A program made the position numbers and the translations under genes. The notes under the pieces were generated by a model that saw only the letters and a program-made list of their open reading frames with translations, searched no databases and had not been told where the DNA came from. Of a DNA stretch of 64,000 bases, positions 1 to 8,961 are shown in pieces. The stretch comes from Craspedostauros australis (Eukaryota > Bacillariophyta > Bacillariophyceae > Mastogloiales > Achnanthaceae). The stretch covers positions 1,736,001 to 1,800,000 of the forward strand of contig JAMXDE010000015.1 in NCBI GenBank assembly GCA_026770025.1. Direction: 5' to 3'. Position 1 is the first letter of the stretch. The number at the start of each line of letters is the position of its first letter.

Positions 1-3000
1 GATGCATTGTGGGCGCTTGAATCCATTGCTCCAGCGTCATGCGGTGCATCAGGTTGGTCATTCCAGTCGACTACCTTGTCTCCTCCAATTGGGTCCCTGG
101 TAAGATAGCAACCCATGGGTACGTTGCATACGTGTCCTCCTTGGTGATCTGAAGGGTTCCATCCTTGCTTTGGGGTGATGTCATAGGTGGGCAGATCCTC
201 ATCGTCCTCCATGATGGGAAAGACGTCGAACGTCATCAGCGCGTCTCGCATTTCCAAGTTGATCGTCGTGTCTTCGTTAGGCATTAGGCATTGTCGGCCT
301 GTGCCTGGTGTCGAAAACGATGCCCAGTGTTCCGACGAAACCGTATCGAGGACGGTTCCACTGGCTCGAATTTGGTGGTCGGAGAGCAGCGTCACCCGAC
401 TGTCGACGTTCAGAGCGGCTTCGTAGATCCGGAGGATCACTTCGTTGCCTTCTCTGGTCCTGGCCTTGATACTTGCGTCTACCACCGCGAGGTTGTTCTT
501 CCTCATCGTGCTGGCCACGGCACCGACGATGTTGTACGTCCGATGCGGGTAGATGTAGTCAATCTTCCAGACCCGGTCCTTGTTCCCGATAACGCAGCAT
601 TGTGCGCCTCCGTCACATACCGCGTATGTTTGCGGGGAGAAGGTCGCCAGGTTGATCAGCTGTTCGGGTACTGATTGGCGTTGTTTGGATTCTGGTGGAT
701 CGATAGGGCTTGGGGCGTCGGATGAGTCACTCATCGTGATCATTTTCACGAGTCGGTCGTTGCCGTTCTCCTCGTGTCCTCCATAATCGACTAGGAACTT
801 GGCAAGCTCCGAAGCGTCAATCGAAGATAGGTCCGATCCATTCCCGTCCTGGGAATCAGATCCCTCGGTGGATCCTGCGGTGTACCTGGCCAGGTTCGCG
901 TGGGTGACACCTCCATACTGCTTGTGTGGCTTGGTTTCCTCCCCTTCTTCTGGGGGCTTCACGCTGGCAGGTGGTTGGGGTTCTTCCTGCTCCTTCTTGC
1001 CCTCGATGCGGGTGAATCCGGATCCGTTCCGGTCGTTATTGCGGCGGGCCCAGCGGAGGGAACTGCGGAGTTTCATGATCACTCGACGGACCTTCTCGGG
1101 TAGTCCATCGAATACTTCTTGTGAGATGAAGGTGGGATCCTCCTGTAATTTCTTCGAAATGGCATTGATGACCATCTCAGTGTTGGATTCACCTTGATCT
1201 TGGTTGGTTTCGGCGGTTGCCTTGAAGATCCTGCGTTTGCCGGACCTTGATCCCCGCTGGTTGTTGGCTACCGCATTGTCCCTGGCGGACTCGGAGATGA
1301 GGTACATGCAGGTGGCTCCCATCGACTGCATGTCCGCGCTTCGTTCGATGCTCCGGACCATGGTGCGGACATTGATGTCGTCGCAACCGATGAGGTGGTT
1401 AAGGAGCGTGCGGCGTTGTTGCGCGTCGGAGACTTGTTGATCCGGGTTGGTAGCCAGGAAATTCACGTTCGCGAATATATCCTGGATTTCCTTCACGTAG
1501 GATCCCAGGTCCTGTCTGCTGGGGTTGAAGTCGTGTACTCTCTTCATCAGAGAGTCGACCTCCATTCCTCGGATCCAGTCGTTATCGTAGGTATTGAGGA
1601 GTTCATTCCAGAATAGGATACCGTCCTCGGTGAGGAGTCCTCTGGTGGCGAGTCCATGTGCTGGGCCGCCGGCGAAGACGGAGTATAGTCCCGCGAATAG
1701 GGTCCTGACGTCGCTCGCGACCTGTTCTGGCGAGGTGGTTGTTGGCACACCTGTCACCGGGTCGATGTGGTCCTTGATCGCGTGGATTCCTTGGGAATGG
1801 TATCGGTGTCGGAACTGGTCGTTGATCAGGTACGCCATGTCGTTTCCAAGGAGGTGGGCATGGATTTGGTGTTTCACCATTTGGAAGGACGCCGCATCAC
1901 TCGTGAATTTGACGGAGTCCGGGATGGGGCGTCGTTTCGTTAGCTTGGCCTGGGCGACTGGTGGTTCGCCGCGGGTGGATCCTCGATGTGGTGTATACCC
2001 GGGTTCGTGTTGCCCGTGTGGGGTGTTCGGACCCATGTTGCGAGGGTCATGTCTTCCGAAACCTCCGTTGGGTTCGGTTGGGCGGTACCCATACGCGGGT
2101 GGTCGTGGTGGATACCCGGGGTGAGGAGGTCCGACAGGGGTGAAGGCTCCTTGCGGCATTGGAAAAACTCCGGCTCCATGGGGAAAATGGCCCATGGGGA
2201 TAGGGATTCCAATGGGCGGGAATCCTCCTGGATGGGTTCCGTGGTACATCGGGAGCGGTGGGCCATGAGGGAATTGGTTTCCCATGTTAGGGGGATGCCC
2301 ATACGGGTTGTCGCCGTGGTGTCCATGGTTAATTGGAGGTCCATGGTTGTCACGATGCGGACAGCTTGTCCCATGGTTCGCGGGTGGGTTGCTGGCAGGG
2401 TTTCGGTTCACGGGTTCGTGCCCGTTGTTGCCTCGATAGTTACTCACGCCATGTGAGGCTGGTGTATCCGCGGTACCGTGGTAGGGATGCGGGTTCCGAT
2501 CGTAGGGTGGGCGGTTCCCGTCGTTCTCTGGGTAGTTCATCTGGGGTGGGTTGGTACCTCCTGGGCCTCCGGCGGTCGTTTCGGGGGCGAAGGTTACTAC
2601 CTTGGCGCCGGTGGGGTTGCGGTTGTAATCGCCGATCGTCGCGGGGTCTACGTTGGGGAAGAGTCGGTTCCGTCCTGTGGGGCCGCGGTTGTCGGGTACG
2701 TCAACGGTTTCGTCGTTACCAGGGTGTTGGTCGTAGTCGGTGCCTGGTTCGGTATCTTTGTTGGGCGGAGTGGTGCCATGGGTGTCGATGATCACTGGTG
2801 ACGTGTTTTGTGATCCTTGCTTGGCGATGCTGGAGAGTTGGGTTTCGTTCTGGAAGTTGGGTGGGGTACGGTGCGGTGTATTCCCACCAAGCATGAGGGA
2901 GAGCCCAGATGGGGTTCCTCCTGGGTGGCTGTTGTTGTCGCGTCCGGTTCTATGGGTAGAAGCTTCTGACCCAGATGAGATGCTGGTTGCGGATGCGTTG

Positions 3001-3713
3001 GAGAGTGCTTTCTTGTGTTCCCCGATGGCATTCAACCAGGCTTGGTTGTGATGGCGTTTACCGCATCGTTCGGAACGGCAGAAGTCTGCCATGGCTTTGG
3101 CAGTGGTGTCCGTGTTGGTGAACATTGCGTCAAGGGTGGATTCGAGAGTGGATTCCTCTTCAACTTCGATGGATCTGATCCATTCTCCGATGTGGTAGAT
3201 GAGGAGTCCTGTCTCGTAGTTCCTTGCGACGTCGTCCGGGTGCTTGAGGTTGAACATGATTAATGCCGGGTTCATGTCGGTGGCTTCTTCATGGATGGTG
3301 ATCAGTAGTTGGGAGATGGTCTTCTCTTCTGCGAGGGTCTTGGCTGGAAAGAGATCAAAGATCATGGCGGTTTCGATGCTGATCCGGAACTCCTGTTTGA
3401 GTTCCGTGAACGCGTCCCAGGTAGTCTTGTGGACGTGGCGCACGACTTCGGTTTCGTTGGTTCTTTCCTTTCGGTTCCATGCATCCACGATGATGGGGTG
3501 TCGGAAGGTGACCTCGATGAAGTCGACTCCGATCTCTGTGAAGGAGAGCAAAGATGGCCCGGCGGTTGGGTAGCCTGGCGTGCCATCAAGGATGGCAGAG
3601 AGGCTTGGGTCCTTCGGGTCCGCGGGAAGGGTCTCGAAGGCTTTGGTCCTGTCTCCTGGGCTCCTCTTGGGAGGTGGCCGGTTGGAGGCTTGGAGGCGTT
3701 GGGTGACGGTCAT
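1..3713 (-). CDS. Gag-protease polyprotein of element 1 (partial, open at left edge)
   Basis: An uninterrupted reading frame of 1237 codons starts with ATG at 3713-3711 and runs off the window. Residues about 1-330 are a mixed globular region with a Cys/His patch (FCRSERCGKRHH, near residue 208). Residues about 385-570 are rich in Pro, Gly, His and Asn. About 580-900 is a helical gag-like domain with many Gln and Arg. Near residue 1034 (codon at 612-614) is YAVCDGGAQCCVIG, which fits the active-site loop of a retroviral-type aspartic protease, with DGGA in place of the usual DSGA or DTGA. No CCHC zinc knuckle is seen. The Gag is unusually long for copia. All plus-strand frames here are shadows of this gene. 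Confidence 0.8.
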   Translation of the reverse strand, partial: MTVTQRLQASNRPPPKRSPGDRTKAFETLPADPKDPSLSAILDGTPGYPTAGPSLLSFTEIGVDFIEVTFRHPIIVDAWNRKERTNETEVVRHVHKTTWDAFTELKQEFRISIETAMIFDLFPAKTLAEEKTISQLLITIHEEATDMNPALIMFNLKHPDDVARNYETGLLIYHIGEWIRSIEVEEESTLESTLDAMFTNTDTTAKAMADFCRSERCGKRHHNQAWLNAIGEHKKALSNASATSISSGSEASTHRTGRDNNSHPGGTPSGLSLMLGGNTPHRTPPNFQNETQLSSIAKQGSQNTSPVIIDTHGTTPPNKDTEPGTDYDQHPGNDETVDVPDNRGPTGRNRLFPNVDPATIGDYNRNPTGAKVVTFAPETTAGGPGGTNPPQMNYPENDGNRPPYDRNPHPYHGTADTPASHGVSNYRGNNGHEPVNRNPASNPPANHGTSCPHRDNHGPPINHGHHGDNPYGHPPNMGNQFPHGPPLPMYHGTHPGGFPPIGIPIPMGHFPHGAGVFPMPQGAFTPVGPPHPGYPPRPPAYGYRPTEPNGGFGRHDPRNMGPNTPHGQHEPGYTPHRGSTRGEPPVAQAKLTKRRPIPDSVKFTSDAASFQMVKHQIHAHLLGNDMAYLINDQFRHRYHSQGIHAIKDHIDPVTGVPTTTSPEQVASDVRTLFAGLYSVFAGGPAHGLATRGLLTEDGILFWNELLNTYDNDWIRGMEVDSLMKRVHDFNPSRQDLGSYVKEIQDIFANVNFLATNPDQQVSDAQQRRTLLNHLIGCDDINVRTMVRSIERSADMQSMGATCMYLISESARDNAVANNQRGSRSGKRRIFKATAETNQDQGESNTEMVINAISKKLQEDPTFISQEVFDGLPEKVRRVIMKLRSSLRWARRNNDRNGSGFTRIEGKKEQEEPQPPASVKPPEEGEETKPHKQYGGVTHANLARYTAGSTEGSDSQDGNGSDLSSIDASELAKFLVDYGGHEENGNDRLVKMITMSDSSDAPSPIDPPESKQRQSVPEQLINLATFSPQTYAVCDGGAQCCVIGNKDRVWKIDYIYPHRTYNIVGAVASTMRKNNLAVVDASIKARTREGNEVILRIYEAALNVDSRVTLLSDHQIRASGTVLDTVSSEHWASFSTPGTGRQCLMPNEDTTINLEMRDALMTFDVFPIMEDDEDLPTYDITPKQGWNPSDHQGGHVCNVPMGCYLTRDPIGGDKVVDWNDQPDAPHDAGAMDSSAHNA

Positions 3714-3750
3714 CTTGCAGAGGTCTAAGAGCTTGACAATCTTTTGCGAC

Positions 3751-4292
3751 TGTTAATCTAATAGAGCCCAAACGTAATGGCTGTTGTCTTGTTGGCTGTT
3801 CTTTAGCTGTAGGCAGAGGCTTGACTGGCAAGCGATCCGGACAAGAGTCTTCTGTTCCACAAGTAGTCAATTTAGAATACTGGTAGATGGTGAAGAAACG
3901 TGCGGATTATGAGATTAGTGCTATGGTTCTTCTCTTCAAGGGGAATCTCCTGTGGTGTCCTGTTTGACAATGCGTATGGGTTGTGTAGCCCGAGTACCGT
4001 GGGTCGAGATCCGTCGTCTGGGTTCTGTGAGAGACAATGGGCGATGATGCTCGTTGTTGTGGCTTTGGTTCCGTGCGTCGGCGTTTTGGCGATGGCGGGT
4101 GTCAGAAACTTGGTTATCGGAACCCCATTGGCTCCTTGACACGAATTCCGAAGATCCACTTCAAGGTTCTGGATCTGTCTCCAAACGTGGGTTTCGGCGA
4201 AGTGTCCGTTCGATCTACTGGAATGTTGACGAGTCGGATGATTCGTAGTCTCTCTCGCTAAGGTGGTTACTAGTTTAGCTCTATTAATAACA
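3751..4292 (-). repeat. 5' LTR of element 1
   Basis: A 542-bp segment bounded by short inverted ends: TGTTAATCTAATAGAGC at 3751 and the inverse of TGTTATTAATAGAGC ending at 4292. It is a TG...CA type LTR. It lies between the gag leader and the broken LRR gene. The second LTR is outside the window, so identity between LTRs cannot be judged. No convincing primer-binding site match was recognised in the 37 bases that follow on the minus strand. Confidence 0.7.
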
Positions 4293-5090
4293 GACCAATT
4301 TCGGTCGGCAACGTTCCAGTGATGATGTTGCCGGTGATGTGCAAGCTGGTGAGCTGTTCGAGGAGGAAGAGCTCTTTCGGAATGGCGCCAGTCATGAAGT
4401 TGGAGTCAATGTGAAGTGTAGTCGCCCTGCCAGCTTCATCGCATGAAATGCCTTTGTCCGCGTTGGCATCACGCCATTCGCAGACGCTGCTGTTGGTAAG
4501 AAAGCTGCATTTGTTCCCCCACTTGTCCTCGCCTCCAGTCGTGTAGTACAGAATGGCAAGTGCGTAGCGTTCGAGGAGCTCGGATAGAGGAGCGGACATC
4601 ATGTTAATACCTGCGGCGTCTTGGTTGGCGAGCCAATCCAGTGCTCTGTACTGGACGGTGGATCGATCTTCCAAAACCTCGCGACCGGTGTTCGTCGGTT
4701 CGTCCTCCAGAGTCTGTGCCAAGCGATTGATCAGCGTGTCAAATTGCATGGTCTGCGGCGTGAAGGTTGGACTAGATGACGCGATGGGTGCTCCTGTCGG
4801 TACCGATGCCCCCAGGGATTTATCATCGGCGCCAGAAGAACTGTTGGATTTGCGACCTAACAGAGCAACGCCGATTCCAGCGCCGATGCCTGCCAAGACC
4901 AAAGCGATGACAACGCCCAGCCATGACCTACGCCTGCTGTTCCTGTTGCGACTGCTGGAATTGCTATTTTGATCGTCTTTCGTCGTTTCGACAGCTTCGG
5001 CGGCCACAACTGCGCCAGTCGCGACCGTGGCGCCGTCATGGCGAGCTTGCTCCAAACGCATGTGTTCGGAAAATTCTTTTTCGAGACGTT
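4293..5090 (-). pseudogene. LRR receptor-like gene copy A, middle fragment
   Basis: Second piece of LRR gene A, split from its N-terminal part (23055-24065) by element 2 and cut at its C-terminal side by element 1. It encodes the juxtamembrane stretch (EHMRLEQARH), a transmembrane helix (WLGVVIALVLAGIGAGIGVA), the pre-LRR cap (QYRALDWLANQ, then LERYALAILYY and SSVCEWRD) and the first LRRs (IPKELFLLEQLTSLHI). It is near-identical to gene D at 34100-34890. The frame continues across the element 2 target duplication (5086-5090), so the gene was intact before insertion. The rest of its C-terminus would be left of the window. Confidence 0.9.
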
Positions 5091-5778
5091 AGTTGAGATT
5101 CAATGAGGGACAGACTATTACCGAACACGGTATCAACCTGATGGGAGAAATTCTTGTTTTGGCGCGAAATCTTCCGACTTGATCGACCACCAAATCTTTT
5201 TCTCCTCCTTTCTCTCCTCCATTCACGAATCCATCATGACTCAAACATGACCGACCTGACTCACACCCCACCTTGGGAACTATATGCTCCTCAGATCCTT
5301 TTACTACAACTTACCTTGATTCCCTTCATGCTGATGACTACTGCACCACTGCTGTAGTCTTAACGCGTGTATCCAACCTGCTTCAACTCAAGCAATGGAA
5401 TCCGAGAACCAGCTCCAACCACAGCCACTGCTTCATGGTCGTCACTGCCATGTGCCATGATCTACACTGCAGTGTATCTACGTGTGTGGAGAGCAAGGCG
5501 CTGTAATGACTGTATACCCTGTAGCACTGAACCAAGTACATCAGTGCAGGGTCTTGCCAAGTTGTGTGACATCGTTTCTTCACCCTATTTACACCACAAG
5601 CTAACTCATAATAAACACAGACAAGGATTAGCTACAAAGCACTCATCTACTCATCGTTACAGTAACAACTCTTCAATAAGTACACCCCTCTTGAACTGCA
5701 TCACACGGCTATCCCAAAGCTGGCAGATCCAAGAGACATTCACCACCGATTCGCGCCGACTACGCTCGAATCCTAACT
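5091..5778 (+). repeat. 5' LTR of element 2
   Basis: 688 bp, matching 22367-23054 in every base I compared. It starts AGTTGAGATTCAATG and ends CGAATCCTAACT, so the ends form a 4-bp inverted repeat AGTT/AACT that departs from the canonical TG/CA. It contains the E2F-like palindrome at 5157-5170 and a TATA-like CTATATGC near 5280. The small open frames inside it are not genes. Confidence 0.95.
5157..5170 (+). promoter_or_regulatory. E2F/DP-like site in element 2 LTR
   Basis: TTTTGGCGCGAAAT lies 66 bases from the LTR start and matches the palindromic E2F consensus TTTSGCGCSAAA closely. The same 14-mer is at 22433-22446 in the 3' LTR. It is also kept at 37766-37779 (inverse strand) in a strongly diverged solo LTR at nearly the same offset (68 bases). 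Selective conservation suggests a real regulatory site; binding itself is inferred. Confidence 0.5.
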
Positions 5779-6211
5779 GGTAGCTGCGAGTGGTTGCCAA
5801 ATACTCTCAAGTCAAATCAACTCCACCGAGCATCTTCCTCTGCCAACCGATCGCAAGAGTCTCTCTGAGACCAAGCCAAAAGGCACAGCTCGCAGACCGA
5901 GCTTCCAACAAAGGACGAAGTCCTCATCGCATGCATCTGATTTGAAATCAGACTCCCAACGCTCGAAAACCGAGCCACTCAAGAGGACAAAAGTCCCAGC
6001 TGAAGGTAAGCGACCCAAGGTCGAACTTCAGTAGTCTCTGCCAAAGCAAGCAATAACCGCACTCGCTGACCGAGTACGAGCCTCTCAAAGCCTGCATCGA
6101 ACTTCAGTGCACACCTTCCCAACGAAGTGAAGCCGAGCAAGAACAAGAGAAGGTAAACAAATCGATCCCCTCGACGTCCGAAGACTACTCGAGAAGTCCC
6201 CGTCATCCATC
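5779..6211 (+). other. Element 2 leader with probable primer-binding site
   Basis: 433 bases between the 5' LTR and the gag ATG. Right after the LTR, GGTAGCTGCGAG (with the last T of the LTR, TGGTAGC...) resembles eukaryotic initiator-Met tRNA primer-binding sites such as TGGTAGCAGAGG, with mismatches. The remainder is Arg/Ser-codon-like low-information sequence, presumably untranslated leader and packaging region. Confidence 0.5.
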
Positions 6212-6256
6212 ATGGCGGAAGAAACAACCCCTGCCACGCTGGAAGAGCTGCAAGCG
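6212..6256 (+). pseudogene. Start of element 2 gag, cut by element 3
   Basis: ATG at 6212 followed by 15 codons (MAEETTPATLEELQA). The frame stops at the insertion of element 3 and resumes at 15090 with QLEAITVENARL. The target duplication CAAGCG (6251-6256, repeated at 15084-15089) sits in the Gln-Ala codons. Removing element 3 and one TSD copy restores frame, so element 2 gag was open when element 3 landed. The joined product starts with a coiled-coil-like LEELQAQLEAI stretch. Confidence 0.85.
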
Positions 6257-7048
6257 TGTCGAGATGTACATGTGAGTATATGTCAAGATGTACGTGTATA
6301 TGTGCATCGTTCACCCGCTATTCTCTCATATGCACTTGGACGGTATAACTACATTCGTGTCGATAGTATGCTGTGATTCGTCAGAATTACAGGGGAAATG
6401 GAACACACGAAAAGGGGCAAGATTTCTGGAGGAAATTTGCAAATAACGATTTCTGAGAGAATCAGAAGATCGTCCGTCCATGCATCAATGGTACCAAGAG
6501 AATCTCGAGGTACTTCCCAACTAAACCTCAGATGACGATATCATCTGACAGACTACTGCATCACCAATGGAACGTGACATCTGGAGAGCAGAAGGACACC
6601 TACTGACGTCGACAGGATGTCAACATGTCACCACGTCGACAGCTGTCTCCAAATCAGAACAGGAGGCGAAGATACGATGACCCATGAAGATCATGGATAC
6701 TGAAGGTGAACTTCAAATGGTAAGTACTCATGGAGTAGAAGCCAGTACTGAATGAACGGAGTGTCGAATGCGGAGCACGCATCGAACACGGAGTATCGTG
6801 TAGCACGAGCACACGATGGTGAGAGAGAGAGAGAGAGAATACAGAGAGGAGCGAGAGAGCATCTCGCGTACCAACTCATAGTCGGAGACTGAATCTACGA
6901 AACAGATTGAAGCGCCGAGAGCATCGGGCAAGAGAACGGCGTACACCGAGAGTATCGGAGTAGCCAAGTAATGAAATAGCAAACAGACGACTATCAACCA
7001 CCACCATCTTCCACGATCGTAGGTTACCGTGAGCGGAACTTGCCAACA
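6257..7048 (+). repeat. 5' LTR of element 3
   Basis: 792 bp direct repeat of 14289-15083. Visible differences from the 3' copy are: G versus A in the GTCGATAGTAT run, G versus A in ACGCATC, A versus G in GCGTACC, T versus G in CGAGAG, two fewer bases in the GA microsatellite near 6823-6838, and one A fewer at the end. Confidence 0.93.
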
Positions 7049-7130
7049 CGTTTATAAATGATAGATCAGGGCAAGCCCGCGAATCGTATCGTGCGAGGAA
7101 GACGAACATCATTCAAGAGCAGCAGGCTGA
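7049..7130 (+). other. Element 3 leader
   Basis: 82 bases from the LTR end to the gag ATG at 7131. The bases directly after the LTR (CGTTTATAAATGATAG) should hold the primer-binding site, but I do not recognise the tRNA. Confidence 0.4.
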
Positions 7131-7991
7131 ATGAGCGAGGAAGAGGAATTGAAAGACATCCCTCTGTCCAATCCGACTATCAAGAGAGAAGAAGGTGCGA
7201 GTGAGACTCCACCACGACAAGAGAAGGAAGCAGCTGCGGCTACTGTCCTATCAGGCGCATACGCAAGCGCAATCGACGAGACCGAAGAAGAACGGTCTGC
7301 AAGACTACATCGTAAGGAGAAGAGGATTCTCAAGGCGATCAAGCAAGAGGAGACTGGTGTGACGGAGAGCATTCGCACAGCCAAACAGAGTGGGAAAAGT
7401 GAGACACCACCAGGAGGAGAATTTGTGAGCAAATCAATCCTCGCGAAACAACAAGCGAAAATCGAAGAATCGGCAACACAGAAACCGACGGAAATCAAGG
7501 GCGCGAGCGCACCAACGACGAAACAACGAACCAACATGGCGACATCAGCCAACATGAACAAGCGACGCATCAAGGCGCCAATGTTCAGCGGTGAACAGGA
7601 AGACTACAGCGCATGGGAGTCCCAAGCGAAGGCATACGCTCGTGCACAGAAGACGAGAGACGTAATGTTGGGGAAGACCAAGGTCCCAACAGTGAGCGAG
7701 ATCGCGGCAGCCACCGATGAAGACAAGGAAGCGATGGAGGAAATCTACGAACTGGGATGCGACTGCTTCAGCGATCTGATCCTCATGATGGATGCAGAGA
7801 AAGGAAAAGGTAAGCAGGCCATCCAGTACATCAACCAATGCATCTCCGACGACTACCCCGAAGGAGACGCACACGGAGCGTGGAAAATTCTCGCGGAGAA
7901 GTTCCGACCATCCGATGCGGTGACGAAGATCAAACTCAAGCGCCAATTTAACAACGAAAAGATGAAGAGAGACACGGACCCCGACATCTAC
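7131..7991 (+). CDS. Element 3 Gag, N-terminal part (interrupted)
   Basis: 287 codons from ATG 7131 to the TAC codon at 7989-7991. The first ~130 residues are acidic/basic and disordered. From about residue 145 a copia Gag fold follows (RRIKAPMFSGEQEDYSAWES, then AWKILAEKFRPSDAVTKIKL and RQFNNEKMKRDTDPDIY), matching the UBN2/retrotran_gag type. The frame then runs 99 bases into the TIR element and meets a stop at 8088-8090. The Gag continues in frame at 8962 if the TIR element and one 4-bp TSD copy are removed. Confidence 0.9.
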
Positions 7992-8957
7992 TGCCTCAAA
8001 CAAACGGCTGTAGCCAACGCCATTGGCGATTTTTGGCGATTTTTGGATCACGAAAAATGGTCTGTAGAATCTAGTACATTTTCTACGTAAGTCCCGAACG
8101 AAAACAGGCCAGAAACAGCATCAACCGTGGTCCAACTCTCCGCACTCAGCTCGTATGGGCCATCCTGTACTCATATTTAAGTTATAGTATCGAATAGTGT
8201 TTATATATACCATCCTTAAGTTTGGTGGCTGTTGCTCTCTTTCTCGGTGAGCACTGATGCCATCCATCAAGCACCCCCATCATTCACGGACGTTTTTTGG
8301 CTTCTGGTTGGCGTGTTTTCATGGTCGAGTTGTTCCAAAGAAGTGTCCCAACCGTCCATGACGTCATAATGACGCAAGCGTTGGAACCAGAATTGACCAA
8401 ACTTGCCACCGAAATTGGGGATCCGAGTGGTCAAATATCAATCCGACCTCCATGGGAGCACTAAACGCAAGCATACCTCCATACCATCGCACTCAAACAT
8501 AATATAGATCATATAGTTGTGACCGCCTCGGAGAGAGTATTCTGAAATGATATCTATTGTACAGATTGAGCCAAAGAATGCTCAGCGCGGAGACTTCAAA
8601 GATGGAGGGTCGAATTTCTCGAAACAAGAGGCCAGATCCTACCAGACCCCTGTAGAATCCTACTTGTAGCCAAATGTAGCCAATGAAAACCCGGTCCGTC
8701 CTTCGTCCGAAGGCAAAACCACACCAAGGGGGTCAACAAACACAAAAAGATCGATGAGATGGTAGTAACAACATTATAATGTTAACACTTGCCTGGATAG
8801 CCCTGGCTCTTAAGTTTACGTAGATGTGAAGAGATGTTGGATTGAGTGTCTATAAAACGAAGGCGGAGTTTGGGAAAAACTGATCCAAAATCTGTAGCCA
8901 ACTGTAGCCAATAATCGCCAATAATCGCCAATTTTTGGGGTCCGTTTGTTTGAGGCA
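7992..8957 (+). mobile_element. 966-bp non-autonomous TIR DNA transposon inside element 3 gag
   Basis: Perfect 16-bp terminal inverted repeats (TGCCTCAAACAAACGG at 7992-8007, inverse at 8942-8957) flanked by CTAC at 7988-7991 and 8958-8961. Next to the TIRs are subterminal inverted repeats built of TTGGCGATTNTTGG units (about 8027-8046 and 8910-8935) and CTGTAGCCAA motifs. No transposase-like frame is present. Precise removal with one TSD copy restores the Gag frame (DPDIY followed by ITQLESLRSRL). A 4-bp TSD does not point to one superfamily; a 2-bp TA duplication with a mismatched outer base is also possible. Orientation is arbitrary. Confidence 0.85.
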
Positions 8958-8961
8958 CTAC

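Larger units (their letters stand above)
1..4292 (-). mobile_element. Copia-like LTR retrotransposon, element 1 (5' part only)
   Basis: Minus-strand retrotransposon entering from the left edge. It consists of a 542-bp LTR (3751-4292), a 37-bp leader (3714-3750) and a gag-protease reading frame still open at base 1. Integrase, reverse transcriptase and the 3' LTR would lie outside the window. It sits inside LRR gene copy A: intact paralogue D (around 34094-34110) continues where the LTR ends, so the break is at about 4292/4293. The target duplication is probably GACCA at 4293-4297, but the other copy is not in the window. The copia assignment rests on gag style and neighbours because no RT is visible; gypsy cannot be excluded. 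Confidence 0.75.

Noticed and set aside
187-3728. Many plus-strand open frames of 60-176 codons
   Set aside because: They are antisense shadows of the continuous minus-strand Gag-protease frame of element 1, which carries the domain signals.
5779-6211. Minus-strand frames in the element 2 leader considered as a small gene
   Set aside because: They lie in the untranslated leader between primer-binding site and gag, and have no recognisable content.
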